Shown here: in pieces, positions 16,407 to 25,057 of the stretch | How positions within the stretch are numbered: the first letter of the stretch is position 1 | Layout of the letters: the number at the start of each line of letters is the position of its first letter | Assembly (NCBI GenBank): GCA_020249865.1 | Contig: JADCEV010000151.1 | Location: 1 to 39,022, forward strand | Direction: 5' to 3' | From: Roseomonas sp. | GTDB taxonomy: Bacteria; Pseudomonadota; Alphaproteobacteria; Acetobacterales; Acetobacteraceae | Length of the DNA: 39,022 nucleotides | Position numbers and translations under genes: made by a program | The notes under the pieces: generated by a model | Seen by the model: the letters and a program-made list of their open reading frames with translations, nothing else | Databases searched by the model: none | Told to the model about the DNA's origin: nothing

Positions 16407-17900
16407 TCAGCGCCCCATCAGCCGCGCCAGCCAATCCCGCGCCCCCGCATCGAAGCGGAGACCAAGCTTGCTGCGGCGCCAGAGCACGTCTTCCGCCGAT
16501 TCGGCCCATTCCTCCTGACGCAAATAATCTACTTCGGCGGCGTGCAAATCGGCACCAATGGCCGGGCCGGGGTCCTGGCCCGGGGCAAAAATCCTCCAGG
16601 CACGGGTGCCATAGGCGCGGAGCAAGCGGGTGCAAAGCGCCTCTGGCAGCAGGGGGAAGTCGCGCCGGAAGGCGGCAAGCAGCGCGGCGAAGCCATCCGC
16701 GGCGAAATCCCCGCCCGGCAGGGGCGCGCGGGCGGTCCAACCGGCCTTTTCGGGCTTCAGGCGAAGCTCGGCCAGCGCGGCTTCGGCCAGCTTGCGATAG
16801 GTGGTGATCTTGCCGCCGAATATCGTCAGCAGCGGCGCCTGACCCGCCGGCGCATCCAGCTTCAGCACATAATCGCGAGTCGCTTCCTGCGCCTTGCTTG
16901 CCCCATCATCATAAAGCGGGCGCAGCCCCGAATAGGTCCAGACAATATCTTCCTGCTTTACCGGCGTGCGGAAATAACCCGATGCGGCGGCGCAGAGATA
17001 GGTGATCTCGCCCTCAGAAATCTGCGGCACTTCTTCCGGATTCGGGTGATCCTCATCGGTCGTGCCGATCAGGGTGAAGTCACGCTCATACGGAATGGCG
17101 AAAATAATGCGGCCATCGGCGTTTTGGAAAATATAGGCGCGGTCGTGATCATAAAGCCGCGGCAGCACGATATGGCTGCCCTTGACCAGCCTGAGCCGCG
17201 CCGGCTGATTGCTGCCCGTCACCAAACCTTGCACCGCGCCAACCCAGGGGCCGGCGGCATTGACCAGGGCGCGGGCGTGAAGCGCGACCTCCCCTTCCCT
17301 GCCCTTTGCCGTGATATGCCAAAGCGCGCCATCACGCCTCGCACTCGTCACCGCCATGCGCGGATGAATGGCCGCACCGCGTTCCGCCGCATCCTTGGCG
17401 TTCAGCAGCACCAGGCGCGAATCCTCTACCCAGCAATCGGAATATTCAAAACCGATGGCATGACCGGGGCTGAGCGGCGCGCCAAGGGGCGAGCTTGTCA
17501 GGTCAATCCGCTTGGTTGCCGGTAGCAGCTTCCGCCCGCCCAAATGATCATACAAGAACAACCCAAGCCGCAGCAGCCAGGCGGGCCTCAGCCCCGGATG
17601 ATGCGGCAGCACGAAGCGCAAGGGCCAGATGATGTGCGGCGCGATGCGGAGCAGGATTTCGCGTTCGATCAGCGCTTCACGCACCAGGCGGAATTCGTAA
17701 TGTTCCAGATAGCGCAAGCCGCCATGGATCAGCTTGGTGGAATTGGCCGAAGTGCCGCCGCCCAAATCGCCTTTTTCGAACAGCACAACGGAAAGCCCGC
17801 GGCCTGCCGCATCGCGCGCAATGCCCGCGCCATTGATGCCGCCACCAATGACGGCAAGGTCATAGGGTTCAGCCGGAGATGATGATACGCGCAAGCTCAT
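16407..17900 (-). CDS. glpD: Glycerol-3-phosphate dehydrogenase GlpD (aerobic, FAD-dependent)
   Basis: 497 residues, membrane-associated flavoprotein oxidising glycerol-3-phosphate to dihydroxyacetone phosphate and feeding electrons to quinone. FAD-binding motif VIGGGINGAGIARDAAGRG starts at residue 17. Other family blocks are GTSANSTKLIHGGLRYLE, LVNAAGPWVGAVQ, LVKGSHIVLPRL, IFAIPYERDFTLIGTTDEDH, YSGLRPLYDD and FGGKITTYRKLAE. The start at 17900 makes the gene overlap the upstream hydrolase by 32 nt; there is no other start before the FAD motif. Placement directly before ugpB gives a complete route from uptake of glycerol-3-phosphate to central metabolism. Confidence 0.95.
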   Translation of the reverse strand: MSLRVSSSPAEPYDLAVIGGGINGAGIARDAAGRGLSVVLFEKGDLGGGTSANSTKLIHGGLRYLEHYEFRLVREALIEREILLRIAPHIIWPLRFVLPHHPGLRPAWLLRLGLFLYDHLGGRKLLPATKRIDLTSSPLGAPLSPGHAIGFEYSDCWVEDSRLVLLNAKDAAERGAAIHPRMAVTSARRDGALWHITAKGREGEVALHARALVNAAGPWVGAVQGLVTGSNQPARLRLVKGSHIVLPRLYDHDRAYIFQNADGRIIFAIPYERDFTLIGTTDEDHPNPEEVPQISEGEITYLCAAASGYFRTPVKQEDIVWTYSGLRPLYDDGASKAQEATRDYVLKLDAPAGQAPLLTIFGGKITTYRKLAEAALAELRLKPEKAGWTARAPLPGGDFAADGFAALLAAFRRDFPLLPEALCTRLLRAYGTRAWRIFAPGQDPGPAIGADLHAAEVDYLRQEEWAESAEDVLWRRSKLGLRFDAGARDWLARLMGR

Positions 17901-18558
17901 CCGGCGTGGTCAGCATGGGGTAATGGCCCGTGTCAATCACATGCCAACGCGCGTTGAGTTTTTCCGCGCAGCGGCGCTGATGCGCCTCACCGGGATTGGC
18001 CGCTTGCGGGCAATAGATCACGGAAGCGTTCCAGGATTGCTGCCAGAAGCTTGGCAGCTTCACTGGCTGGGTGAAGGTCTTGATCGGATGGAGCGTCATG
18101 CGATCCGCCGCCCATTCCGCGAGGCCCCGTTCCATGCCAAGAAACAGCCGGTTCAGCGCATCATCCCGGCTTGGGCCGAGCGCGATATCCGTATTGATGG
18201 CAGCCGGGCGCGTGACGATGTCGCGAATCTTCTCGCCATCCATCAGCGCCAGGGCATCGGCGAAAACCAGGCGGCCAATGCGTTCGCGGGCGCGCTCTGC
18301 CGCCGCTGCCATCACCATGCCGCCGGCCGAAGTGCCGACCAGCACCGCATCGCGCAGATCATGGTAATAAAGATACTCGGCGATTTCCTGGCCATGGCTT
18401 TCGGTATCAATGCCAGCGCGCATCTGGTGGCGCCGTTCGGCGCAGCCATCCAGGGTTGGCGCATGCACATCATGGCCAGCGGCGCGGAGCCGTTCGGCGA
18501 CAAAGCGCCAAATCCAGCCACCCTGATAGGCTCCGTGGATCAGAACAATGCTCGCCAT
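17869..18558 (-). CDS. Alpha/beta-fold hydrolase (probable esterase)
   Basis: 229 residues, no signal peptide, so cytoplasmic. It opens with SIVLIHGAYQGGWIW (oxyanion-hole HG motif). The nucleophile elbow is GTSAGG, with Ser as nucleophile, and the catalytic His is in DTGHYPMLTTPDELARII near the C-terminus. It resembles the MES/salicylate-esterase-like and haloalkane-dehalogenase-like small hydrolases; substrate unknown. The start at 18558 is chosen because the conserved first strand begins there; the frame stays open upstream but that part lies inside the divergent tctC gene. It is the first gene of the minus-strand glp/ugp cluster and its last 32 nt overlap glpD, so a role in releasing glycerol or its phosphate from an ester is conceivable (inference). 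Confidence 0.85.
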   Translation of the reverse strand: MASIVLIHGAYQGGWIWRFVAERLRAAGHDVHAPTLDGCAERRHQMRAGIDTESHGQEIAEYLYYHDLRDAVLVGTSAGGMVMAAAAERARERIGRLVFADALALMDGEKIRDIVTRPAAINTDIALGPSRDDALNRLFLGMERGLAEWAADRMTLHPIKTFTQPVKLPSFWQQSWNASVIYCPQAANPGEAHQRRCAEKLNARWHVIDTGHYPMLTTPDELARIIISG

Positions 18559-18661
18559 GTTTCGCCCCCCGTTTTGAGAATGAGCTAAGCCCGAAACGCC
18601 AAGCTTGGAAAGCCAAGCGCCAAAGGGCTGGCAGAATGCGCCGGGCAGGCTAGGTTGCGGC

Positions 18662-19639
18662 ATGGCAAAACCGAAAGGTCCCCTTCCCGTGCTGCGTCGT
18701 TCCCTGCTTACCGCTGCTGCGCTTGGCTTGGCTGCCCCGGCAATCGCCCAAGCGCGGCCGCTTCGCATGATCATCCCCGTGGGCGTTGGTGGCGTGACGG
18801 ATGTGGTGGGGCGCATTCTGGCCGATGCGCTGCAAACCCAGCTTGGCCGCCCGGTGGTGCCGGAGAATATCCCAGGCGCCGGCAGCACCGTGGGCGCTGC
18901 GGCGTTTCATCGCCTGCCCGCCGATGGCAATACGATTTTCATTGGCACCAATAACCACCCCGTCATGCGCGCAGTCTATCCCAATTTCCCGCATGATCCC
19001 GTGACGGATTTCATCCCGCTTGCCTTGGTGGGCAGGCAGCCCTTTGTGCTGGCCGTGCATCCGGATGTGCCGGCGCGCGATGTTGCCTCGCTGATGGCGT
19101 GGCTCTCGCAGAAAAAGGAAGAAGCGAATTACGGTGCGACCAATCCGGGGGCGACCAATCACCTTGCGGGCGAATTGTTCCGCCAGCTTTCCGGGGCGAG
19201 CTTCACCATCGTGCCTTATCGCACCGCGGCCAATGCGGTGCAGGATTTGCTCGCGGGGCGGATGAACCTGACGATTGATAGCCCGACCATGCTGGCACCG
19301 CTGATGCGCGATGGCCGCGTGCGGGGCCTGGCGGTCAGTTCCGCGACACCATCTGACCTGGTGCCTGGGTTGCCCGCACTCGCGCAGGTTGGCGTGCCTG
19401 GCTATGAAGTCACCGCCTGGCAGGTGCTGTTTGCCAAGCCCGGCACGCCGGAAGAAGCACTCGCCCCCATTCGTGATGCAGCACTGCGCGCGGTGGCAGA
19501 CCCCGCCGTGAAGCAGCGCCTGGCCGCAGCAGGCGTGGAAACCTGGCCCGATCCTTCGCCTGCCGCCGCGGCAGCGCATGTGCGGGCGGAAGTCACACGC
19601 TGGGCGCCGATTGTCTCGCGCATGAATCTGGGGGGCTGA
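18662..19639 (+). CDS. TctC/Bug-family substrate-binding protein (next to GGT-like enzyme)
   Basis: 325 residues. Leader LRRSLLTAAALGLAAPAIAQA directs it to the periplasm. Hallmarks of the Bug family: RPLRMIIPVGVGGVTDVVGRILADALQTQLGRPVV, NIPGAGSTVGAAAFHR, ADGNTIFIGTNNH, NYGATNPGATNHLAGELF, IVPYRTAANAVQDLLAGRMNLTID and VPGLPALAQVGVPGYEVTAW. The start at 18662 places the leader at the N-terminus; an in-frame codon at 18605 would add 19 residues without support. It ends 3 nt before the GGT-like gene, so the two are probably co-transcribed. No TctA/TctB genes are nearby. Confidence 0.88.
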   Translation: MAKPKGPLPVLRRSLLTAAALGLAAPAIAQARPLRMIIPVGVGGVTDVVGRILADALQTQLGRPVVPENIPGAGSTVGAAAFHRLPADGNTIFIGTNNHPVMRAVYPNFPHDPVTDFIPLALVGRQPFVLAVHPDVPARDVASLMAWLSQKKEEANYGATNPGATNHLAGELFRQLSGASFTIVPYRTAANAVQDLLAGRMNLTIDSPTMLAPLMRDGRVRGLAVSSATPSDLVPGLPALAQVGVPGYEVTAWQVLFAKPGTPEEALAPIRDAALRAVADPAVKQRLAAAGVETWPDPSPAAAAAHVRAEVTRWAPIVSRMNLGG

Positions 19640-19642
19640 GCC

Positions 19643-21250
19643 ATGGCTTATGAAGGCATTCGTGCGCGCCGCCCGCTCATCATGGGCCGGCGCGGGGCAG
19701 TGGCAAGCAATCATCCGGTTGCGACGGCGGCGGGGATGGACATACTCCGCGCCGGCGGCAATGCCGCTGATGCGGCAGTGGCGATTGCGCTGACGCTTGG
19801 TGTGGTGGAACCGCATATGTCGGGGCTGGGTGGTGATGGTTTTTACCATGCCTGGAATGCGAAAACCGGCGCCAGCACCACCTATAATGGCACGGCCGCG
19901 GCGCCGGCGGCGGCCACCATCGCGCATTACCGCGCGGCGGGCGGCATCCCGGTGCATGGGCCGCTTTCCATCCAAACGCCCGGCATGGTGGCCGGCATTG
20001 CCGCGCTGCATGGCGCCGAGGGCAGCAAACCCTGGGGCGCGCTATTTGGCCCCGCCATTGAAGCGGCGCGGGATGGTTTCGCCGCAACCCATGCGCTCCG
20101 CCATTTCGCCGGCGAAAACCGTGCGCGGCTTTCGCCTGATGCGCTGAGCGCCGGGCTGTTTCTGCCGGAGGGCAAGCCGCCCAGTTTGGGGAATTTGCTG
20201 GTGCAGCCTGCCTTGGCGGCAACCTTGCAACGCTTGGCCTCGGCCGGACCCGCAGATTTCTACCAGGGCACGCTTGCCACCATGCTGGCGGCTGATCTTG
20301 AAAAGGCGGGCGCTTTGGTGCGTGCGGCTGATCTGGCGGCGGTGAAGGCGCTTGTGGCACCTCCCATCGCTATCCCCTATCGCGGCTTTGAGTTGCGCCA
20401 GACGCCGCCCAATTCCATGGGCTTCGCCATGGCGCAAATGGCGCGCATCCTGGATCGCTTCGATCTCGCCGCGCTCGGCTGGGGCAGTGCCGCGCTGATT
20501 CATCTGATGGTGGAAGCAAAGAAACGCGCCTTCCTGGACCGCGAAGCCCATGCGGGTGCAGTGAACCCGCCGCTTGATAACCTGTTGTCCGCCGAACGCG
20601 CCGCGGAACATGCCGCCGCCATCACGGATAGCGCAGCACATTTGCCGGTGCGCGGCGCGCAGGAAACGGACACCACCTATTTCTGCGTGGTGGACCGCGA
20701 CGGCAATGCGGTTTCCGCCATCCAATCCATCAATTCCAGCTTCGGGTCCGGCGTGACGGGCGCGCAAACCGGCATCCTGTTCAACAACCGCATGAGCTAT
20801 TGGCATTTGGATGAAGGCCATGCCAATGCGCTGGCGCCCGGCAAGCGCGTCCGCCACACGATGAATGCGCCCATGCTGATGAAGGCGGGCAAGCCCTGGC
20901 TGATTTTCGGCACGCCGGGCGCGGATAATCAGGTGCAGGTGAATACGCAGGTGCTGGTTGCCTGCGCCGATTTCGGCATGGACCCGCAACAGGCGCTGGA
21001 GGCACCGCGCTGGACATCCTCCCAACCCGGCCAGGAAAGCAATTACCCCCATGGCGGGGAGGATTTGCTGACCATCGAACGCGGCATGGGGGTTGAGGTG
21101 ATCAGCGCCCTGGAAGCGCGCGGCCACCGCGTGAAGATTGTGCCCGATCTGGAGGGGCCATGCAGTGTGGAGGCCATTCGCGTGCTGGATAATGGTGTGC
21201 GCATGGCAGCATCTGATCCGCGCCGGGATGGCTGGGCGGGGGCCTGGTGA
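19643..21250 (+). CDS. Gamma-glutamyltransferase family protein without signal peptide
   Basis: 535 residues. N-terminal nucleophile hydrolase of the GGT family, which self-cleaves and then hydrolyses or transfers gamma-glutamyl groups. Family blocks are GAVASNHPVATAAGMDILRAGGNAADAAVA, EPHMSGLGGDGF, ETDTTYFCVVDRDGNAVSAIQSINSSFGSG with Thr344 as the predicted cleavage site and nucleophile (large chain about 343, small chain about 192 residues), GILFNNRM, and FGTPGADNQVQVNTQVL replacing the GSPGGxxI block of classical GGT. No signal peptide is visible at the N-terminus (MAYEGIRARRPLIMG), unlike periplasmic GGTs, so a cytoplasmic enzyme is implied. It is followed after 47 bp by a peptide ABC importer, fitting intracellular processing of imported gamma-glutamyl peptides (inference). 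Cephalosporin-acylase-like members of the family are an alternative. Confidence 0.88.
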   Translation: MAYEGIRARRPLIMGRRGAVASNHPVATAAGMDILRAGGNAADAAVAIALTLGVVEPHMSGLGGDGFYHAWNAKTGASTTYNGTAAAPAAATIAHYRAAGGIPVHGPLSIQTPGMVAGIAALHGAEGSKPWGALFGPAIEAARDGFAATHALRHFAGENRARLSPDALSAGLFLPEGKPPSLGNLLVQPALAATLQRLASAGPADFYQGTLATMLAADLEKAGALVRAADLAAVKALVAPPIAIPYRGFELRQTPPNSMGFAMAQMARILDRFDLAALGWGSAALIHLMVEAKKRAFLDREAHAGAVNPPLDNLLSAERAAEHAAAITDSAAHLPVRGAQETDTTYFCVVDRDGNAVSAIQSINSSFGSGVTGAQTGILFNNRMSYWHLDEGHANALAPGKRVRHTMNAPMLMKAGKPWLIFGTPGADNQVQVNTQVLVACADFGMDPQQALEAPRWTSSQPGQESNYPHGGEDLLTIERGMGVEVISALEARGHRVKIVPDLEGPCSVEAIRVLDNGVRMAASDPRRDGWAGAW

Positions 21251-21297
21251 TGGCCCCCTTGTCGCGCCTGGCCCATCAAGCCTAGGCTGGAGGTGGG

Positions 21298-22215
21298 ATG
21301 CTTCATTTTCTAAGACGCCGCTTGACGGTTGCGATTCTGGTCGCGCTGACGGTGCTGACGTTGAGCTTCTTGCTCACGCGGCTATCGGGGGATCTTGCCA
21401 TATCCATTGCCGGGCCGAATGCAACGCAGGAGGATATTGAGCTTATCCGCCGCGCCTATGGGCTCGATCGGCCGCTTTGGGTCCAGTATTTCGATTGGCT
21501 CTGGCGCGCGCTTCAAGGCGATTTCGGCGATAGCTATTTCTTCAAGACGCGCGTTGCACGGCTGATCATGGAACGCATGCCGATTACCATGACGCTTGGG
21601 TTATGCGGCCTGTTCATCGCGCTGTGTGTGGCGCTTCCCTTGGGCATTCTGGCGGCGGTCCGCGAAAATACCTGGGTGGATCGCAGCGTGCTGATGGTGG
21701 CGTTGATCGGTCAGGCCATGCCTTCCTTTTGGCTTGGGCTGATCCTGATGGTGGTGCTGGGGCTGAACCTGGGCTGGTTGCCGATCTCCGGCACCGGGTC
21801 CTGGCAGCATTACGTAATGCCCTCCATCGTGCTGTCCTTTTCCGCCATCCCATCGCTGATGCGCCTGACGCGGAGCGGCATGATCGAAGCGCTCTCTTCC
21901 GATTATATCCGTACTGCCCGCGCCAAGGGGCTTTCGCGGCTTTCCATTCTGGTGAAACACGGGTTTCGCAATGCGGCCATTCCGGTAGTCGCCATCGCCG
22001 CCGTGCAGCTTGGCTTCATGCTGGGCGGGTCCATTGTCATTGAGACGGTCTTCGCGCTGCATGGCGTTGGCTATCTGGCGTGGGAGAGTATCAGCAAGAA
22101 CGACTTCCCCGTCGTGCAGGCCGTGGTGCTGGTTCTGGCGCTGATCTATATCGGCCTCACGCTATTATCCGACCTGCTGAATGCGGTACTCGATCCGCGC
22201 TTGAGGTCAGCATGA
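21298..22215 (+). CDS. Dipeptide/oligopeptide-type ABC transporter permease (DppB type)
   Basis: 305-residue inner-membrane subunit. N-terminal LRRRLTVAILVALTVLTLSFLLTRLSGD is the DppB signature region, followed by ATQEDIELIRRAYGLDRPLWVQYFDWLWRALQGDFGDSYF. The EAA loop is YIRTARAKGLSRLSILVKHGFRNAAIPV, and FMLGGSIVIETVFALHGVGYLAWESI is the usual C-terminal block. GGAGGTGGG precedes its ATG. Its stop overlaps the next permease start by 4 nt (ATGA). Substrates in this family include di- and oligopeptides, glutathione and nickel. Confidence 0.92.
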   Translation: MLHFLRRRLTVAILVALTVLTLSFLLTRLSGDLAISIAGPNATQEDIELIRRAYGLDRPLWVQYFDWLWRALQGDFGDSYFFKTRVARLIMERMPITMTLGLCGLFIALCVALPLGILAAVRENTWVDRSVLMVALIGQAMPSFWLGLILMVVLGLNLGWLPISGTGSWQHYVMPSIVLSFSAIPSLMRLTRSGMIEALSSDYIRTARAKGLSRLSILVKHGFRNAAIPVVAIAAVQLGFMLGGSIVIETVFALHGVGYLAWESISKNDFPVVQAVVLVLALIYIGLTLLSDLLNAVLDPRLRSA

Positions 22216-23084
22216 GCACGGTGTTGCAACCCGCCGGCGCCGGTAATCGGCGGCGCATCTGGCGCAATGCGGGCGCGATCTTGGGTGTGGGCATTGTCGG
22301 CTTCATCACCCTTGTCGCGATTTTCGCGCCCTGGCTGGCGCCCTATGATCCTTTCACCATTGATCTCGGGCGGCGCGTGATCCCGCCCATGTGGATGGAA
22401 GGCGGCACGCCAGCCAATATCCTGGGTACGGATCAATTGGGGCGGGATTACCTGTCGCGCCTGATTTATGGCGCGCGGGTTTCCATGATCATTGGCGTCG
22501 CGACCATTATCACCTCCGGCATTATCGGCACCTTCCTGGGTGTCATGGGCGGCTTCTATGGCGGGCGGATTGATGATGCCGTGGTCTTCGCCATCACGGC
22601 GCGGCTTTCCATCCCGGTTGTGCTGGTGGCCCTGGCAGTAGCGGGGCTTTTGGGCACCAGCTTTACCTTGGTGATATTGGTACTCGGGCTATTGTTATGG
22701 GATCGTTTTGCCGTAGTGGCGCGGTCCACCACCATGCAAATCCGCAATCTGGATTATGTGGCCGCCGCGCGCTGCGCGGGCTGTTCGCCGATGATCGTGC
22801 TGCTGAAGGAAGTGCTGCCCAATATCGCGACCCATCTGGCCGTGGTCGCCACACTTGAAATGGCGCTGGCCATTCTGCTGGAAGCCGCCCTTTCCTTCCT
22901 GGGCCTCGGCGTGCCGCCGCCCTTGCCTTCCTGGGGGCTGATGATTTCGGAAGCCAAGGAATACATGTTCTTCAGCCCCTGGGTCATCATGATCCCCGGT
23001 ATTGCGCTGTTCATCCTAGTGCTGGGCGTCAATCTTCTGGGCGATGCCTTGCGTGACATGCTTGGGACGGATCTGTCCCGATGA
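22212..23084 (+). CDS. Dipeptide/oligopeptide-type ABC transporter permease (DppC type)
   Basis: 290 residues. The DppC N-terminus VGIVGFITLVAIFAPWLAPYDPF is followed by ILGTDQLGRDYLSRLIYGARVSMIIGV, the family hallmark. The EAA loop is YVAAARCAGCSPMIVLLKEVLPNI and the C-terminal LEAALSFLGLGVPPPLPSWGLMI is typical. The start at 22212 is set by the ATGA overlap with the upstream permease; a longer in-frame extension back to 22080 lies inside that gene and is rejected. Couples to the downstream ATPase by another ATGA overlap at 23081-23084. Confidence 0.92.
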   Translation: MSTVLQPAGAGNRRRIWRNAGAILGVGIVGFITLVAIFAPWLAPYDPFTIDLGRRVIPPMWMEGGTPANILGTDQLGRDYLSRLIYGARVSMIIGVATIITSGIIGTFLGVMGGFYGGRIDDAVVFAITARLSIPVVLVALAVAGLLGTSFTLVILVLGLLLWDRFAVVARSTTMQIRNLDYVAAARCAGCSPMIVLLKEVLPNIATHLAVVATLEMALAILLEAALSFLGLGVPPPLPSWGLMISEAKEYMFFSPWVIMIPGIALFILVLGVNLLGDALRDMLGTDLSR

Positions 23085-24046
23085 GCGCGCTGCTGGAAGT
23101 GGATGATCTGCGTGTGACCTTTGGCGGTACCGCGGCGGTGCGCGGCATTTCGCTGACGGTCCAGAAGGGCGAGACCCATTGTCTTGTCGGCGAAAGCGGC
23201 TGCGGCAAGTCCGTCACGTCACTCGCGGTGATGGGGCTGCTCGCCAAGGGTGGCAAGCGCGAAGCGGCACGGCTGTCTTTCGCCGGTGATGATATTCGCG
23301 ATTACGATGAAAAGCAGATGTCGCGCCTGCGCGGTGACCGCATGGCGATGATTTTCCAGGAACCCATGACCAGCCTGAACCCAGCCTATACGGTGGGTTC
23401 GCAAATGACCGAGGTTTTGCGCCGCCATCGCGGCACGCCCCGCGCGCAAGCGGTGGATCGTGCGGTGGAATTGCTGACCCGCGTTGGCATTACCGCGCCC
23501 GGTCTCAGGCTTGGGCAATTTCCGCATCAGCTTTCAGGCGGGCTTCGTCAGCGTGTCATGATCGCCATGGCTTTGATGTGTGATCCGGAATTGCTGATTG
23601 CCGATGAACCAACCACCGCGCTTGATGTGACCGTCCAGGCGCAAATCCTGCGCTTGTTGGCCGAACTGCAGAAAGACCTCGGCCTTGGCATTTTGCTGAT
23701 CACGCATGATCTTGGCATTGTGGCGCGCGTCGCGGATCGCGTTTCGGTCATGTATGCCGGGGAAGTGGTGGAAAGCGCGCCAACGGCCGAATTGTTTCGT
23801 GCCCCCCGCCACCCCTATACGCGCGGCCTGCTTTCCTGCGTGCCGGTGCCGGGCAAGGTGAAGCGGGATGAACCGCTGGGCTCCATTCCCGGCGTGGTGC
23901 CGCGCATTCCGCCGGGCTTTACCGGCTGCGCCTTTCGGGATCGGTGTGGTTTTGCCGAGGCCGCCTGCGCCGGCGCTGTTCCACGCCGCAATGTCGGGCC
24001 CGCGCATGAAATGCTCTGCGTCCTGACCGAAGGGGTGCCTGCATGA
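23081..24046 (+). CDS. Peptide ABC transporter ATP-binding protein (DppD type)
   Basis: 321 residues. Walker [10 protein letters not shown] at 37-45, Q-loop [23 protein letters not shown], signature [16 protein letters not shown] (GGL rather than the usual GGM), Walker [22 protein letters not shown]-loop [17 protein letters not shown]. The C-terminal oligopeptide-transporter extension with clustered cysteines ([14 protein letters not shown] and a final C before LTE) is present; in relatives such clusters can bind an iron-sulfur centre. Overlaps its neighbours on both sides by 4 nt. Confidence 0.93.
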   Translation: MSALLEVDDLRVTFGGTAAVRGISLTVQKGETHCLVGESGCGKSVTSLAVMGLLAKGGKREAARLSFAGDDIRDYDEKQMSRLRGDRMAMIFQEPMTSLNPAYTVGSQMTEVLRRHRGTPRAQAVDRAVELLTRVGITAPGLRLGQFPHQLSGGLRQRVMIAMALMCDPELLIADEPTTALDVTVQAQILRLLAELQKDLGLGILLITHDLGIVARVADRVSVMYAGEVVESAPTAELFRAPRHPYTRGLLSCVPVPGKVKRDEPLGSIPGVVPRIPPGFTGCAFRDRCGFAEAACAGAVPRRNVGPAHEMLCVLTEGVPA

Positions 24047-24996
24047 GCACACCCGCGATTGAAGTGCGCGGCCTAAGGCGCGAATTCCGTGCAAGCCAGG
24101 GGCTTTTCGCGCCACCGCGCCGTGTGGTGGCGGTTGATGATGTAAGCTTTTCCGTCCCCGCCGGCAGCGTGCTTGGCGTAGTCGGCGAAAGCGGCTGCGG
24201 CAAGACGACACTCGCGCGCATGATCCTTGGCCTTTTGGAGCCAAGCGGCGGTGAGGTTTTGGTGGATGGCAAGCGGCTGGAAGGCATGGATCGCCGCGCG
24301 CGTGCGCGGCTGATCCAACCCGTATTCCAGGACCCGTTTTCCTCGCTCAATCCCCGCCGGCGTGTGCGCGATATCATCGCCATGCCGCTGGTGGCGCAGG
24401 GCAATGTCGCGACCTCGGAAATTGATCGCCGTGTTGCGGAAAGCCTGGAACGCGTCGGGCTTTCCACCGAACAGGGCACGCGTTTCCCCTCGCAGTTATC
24501 GGGCGGTCAGCGCCAACGTGTGGCAATCGCACGCGCTTTGGTGCTGCGCCCGCGCATCGTGGTTTGCGATGAACCAACCAGCGCCCTGGATGTTTCCGTG
24601 CAGGCGCAAATCCTCAATCTGCTGGCGGAATTGCGGCGCGATCTGGGGCTCACTTATCTGTTCATCAGCCATAATCTGGCAGTAGTCGAGCATGTCGCGA
24701 GTGAGGTGGCCGTTATGTATCTCGGCCGTATCGTCGAACGACGCGAAAGTGAGGCTTTGTTTCGTGACCCGCGCCATCCCTATACGCGCGCACTTTTGGA
24801 TAGTGTGCTGACCCCTGAACCGGGGCTTGGCGTGCCGGATGTCGGGCTTGGCGATATCATGCCCGATCCCGCGAATATCCCGCTCGGCTGCCGCTTTCAT
24901 CCGCGTTGCCCGGCCTGCTTCGCGCCCTGCGCAACAACGGCGCCACGCATCACCAGCCTGGAAGATGGGCTGGTGGAATGCCATTTGGCCGGCTGA
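24043..24996 (+). CDS. Peptide ABC transporter ATP-binding protein (DppF type)
   Basis: 317 residues. Walker A GESGCGKTT at 48-56, Q-loop PVFQDPFSSLNPRRRVRDII, signature [17 protein letters not shown], Walker B IVVCDEPTSALDVSVQAQIL, H-loop YLFISHNLAVVEHVA. The C-terminus PLGCRFHPRCPACFAPC is the family Cys-rich extension. Last gene of the four-gene importer operon on the plus strand; it ends 61 bp before the convergent binding-protein gene. Confidence 0.93.
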   Translation: MSTPAIEVRGLRREFRASQGLFAPPRRVVAVDDVSFSVPAGSVLGVVGESGCGKTTLARMILGLLEPSGGEVLVDGKRLEGMDRRARARLIQPVFQDPFSSLNPRRRVRDIIAMPLVAQGNVATSEIDRRVAESLERVGLSTEQGTRFPSQLSGGQRQRVAIARALVLRPRIVVCDEPTSALDVSVQAQILNLLAELRRDLGLTYLFISHNLAVVEHVASEVAVMYLGRIVERRESEALFRDPRHPYTRALLDSVLTPEPGLGVPDVGLGDIMPDPANIPLGCRFHPRCPACFAPCATTAPRITSLEDGLVECHLAG

Positions 24997-25001
24997 GCCA
25001 C

Positions 25002-25036
25002 AAATAAAAAACCCCACCCGGCATGACCGGGCGGGG
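25002..25036 (-). terminator. Rho-independent terminator for the peptide-binding protein gene
   Basis: On the minus strand CCCCGCCCGG pairs with CCGGGTGGGG (one mismatch) around a 5-nt loop, followed by a run of six T, then ATTT. It lies 22 nt after the stop at 25058. On the plus strand the T-run is absent, but the same hairpin lies just after the DppF-type gene and may also slow that transcript. Confidence 0.8.
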
Positions 25037-25057
25037 CCGTTGCGGTGCAGGATAATC

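Noticed and set aside
18559-18888. Possible N-terminal extension of the alpha/beta hydrolase
   Set aside because: It overlaps the divergent TctC gene and its residues do not resemble any part of the hydrolase fold; the first conserved strand begins at 18558.
18650-20011. Long minus-strand open frame (about 450 codons) antisense to the TctC and GGT-like genes
   Set aside because: Its product is rich in Arg, His and Gly with no domain blocks, and it mirrors well-supported plus-strand genes; a GC-rich codon-position artefact.
20042-21127. Minus-strand open frame (about 360 codons) antisense to the GGT-like gene
   Set aside because: No recognisable motifs, Arg/His-rich composition, and the plus strand encodes a complete GGT family protein across the whole interval.
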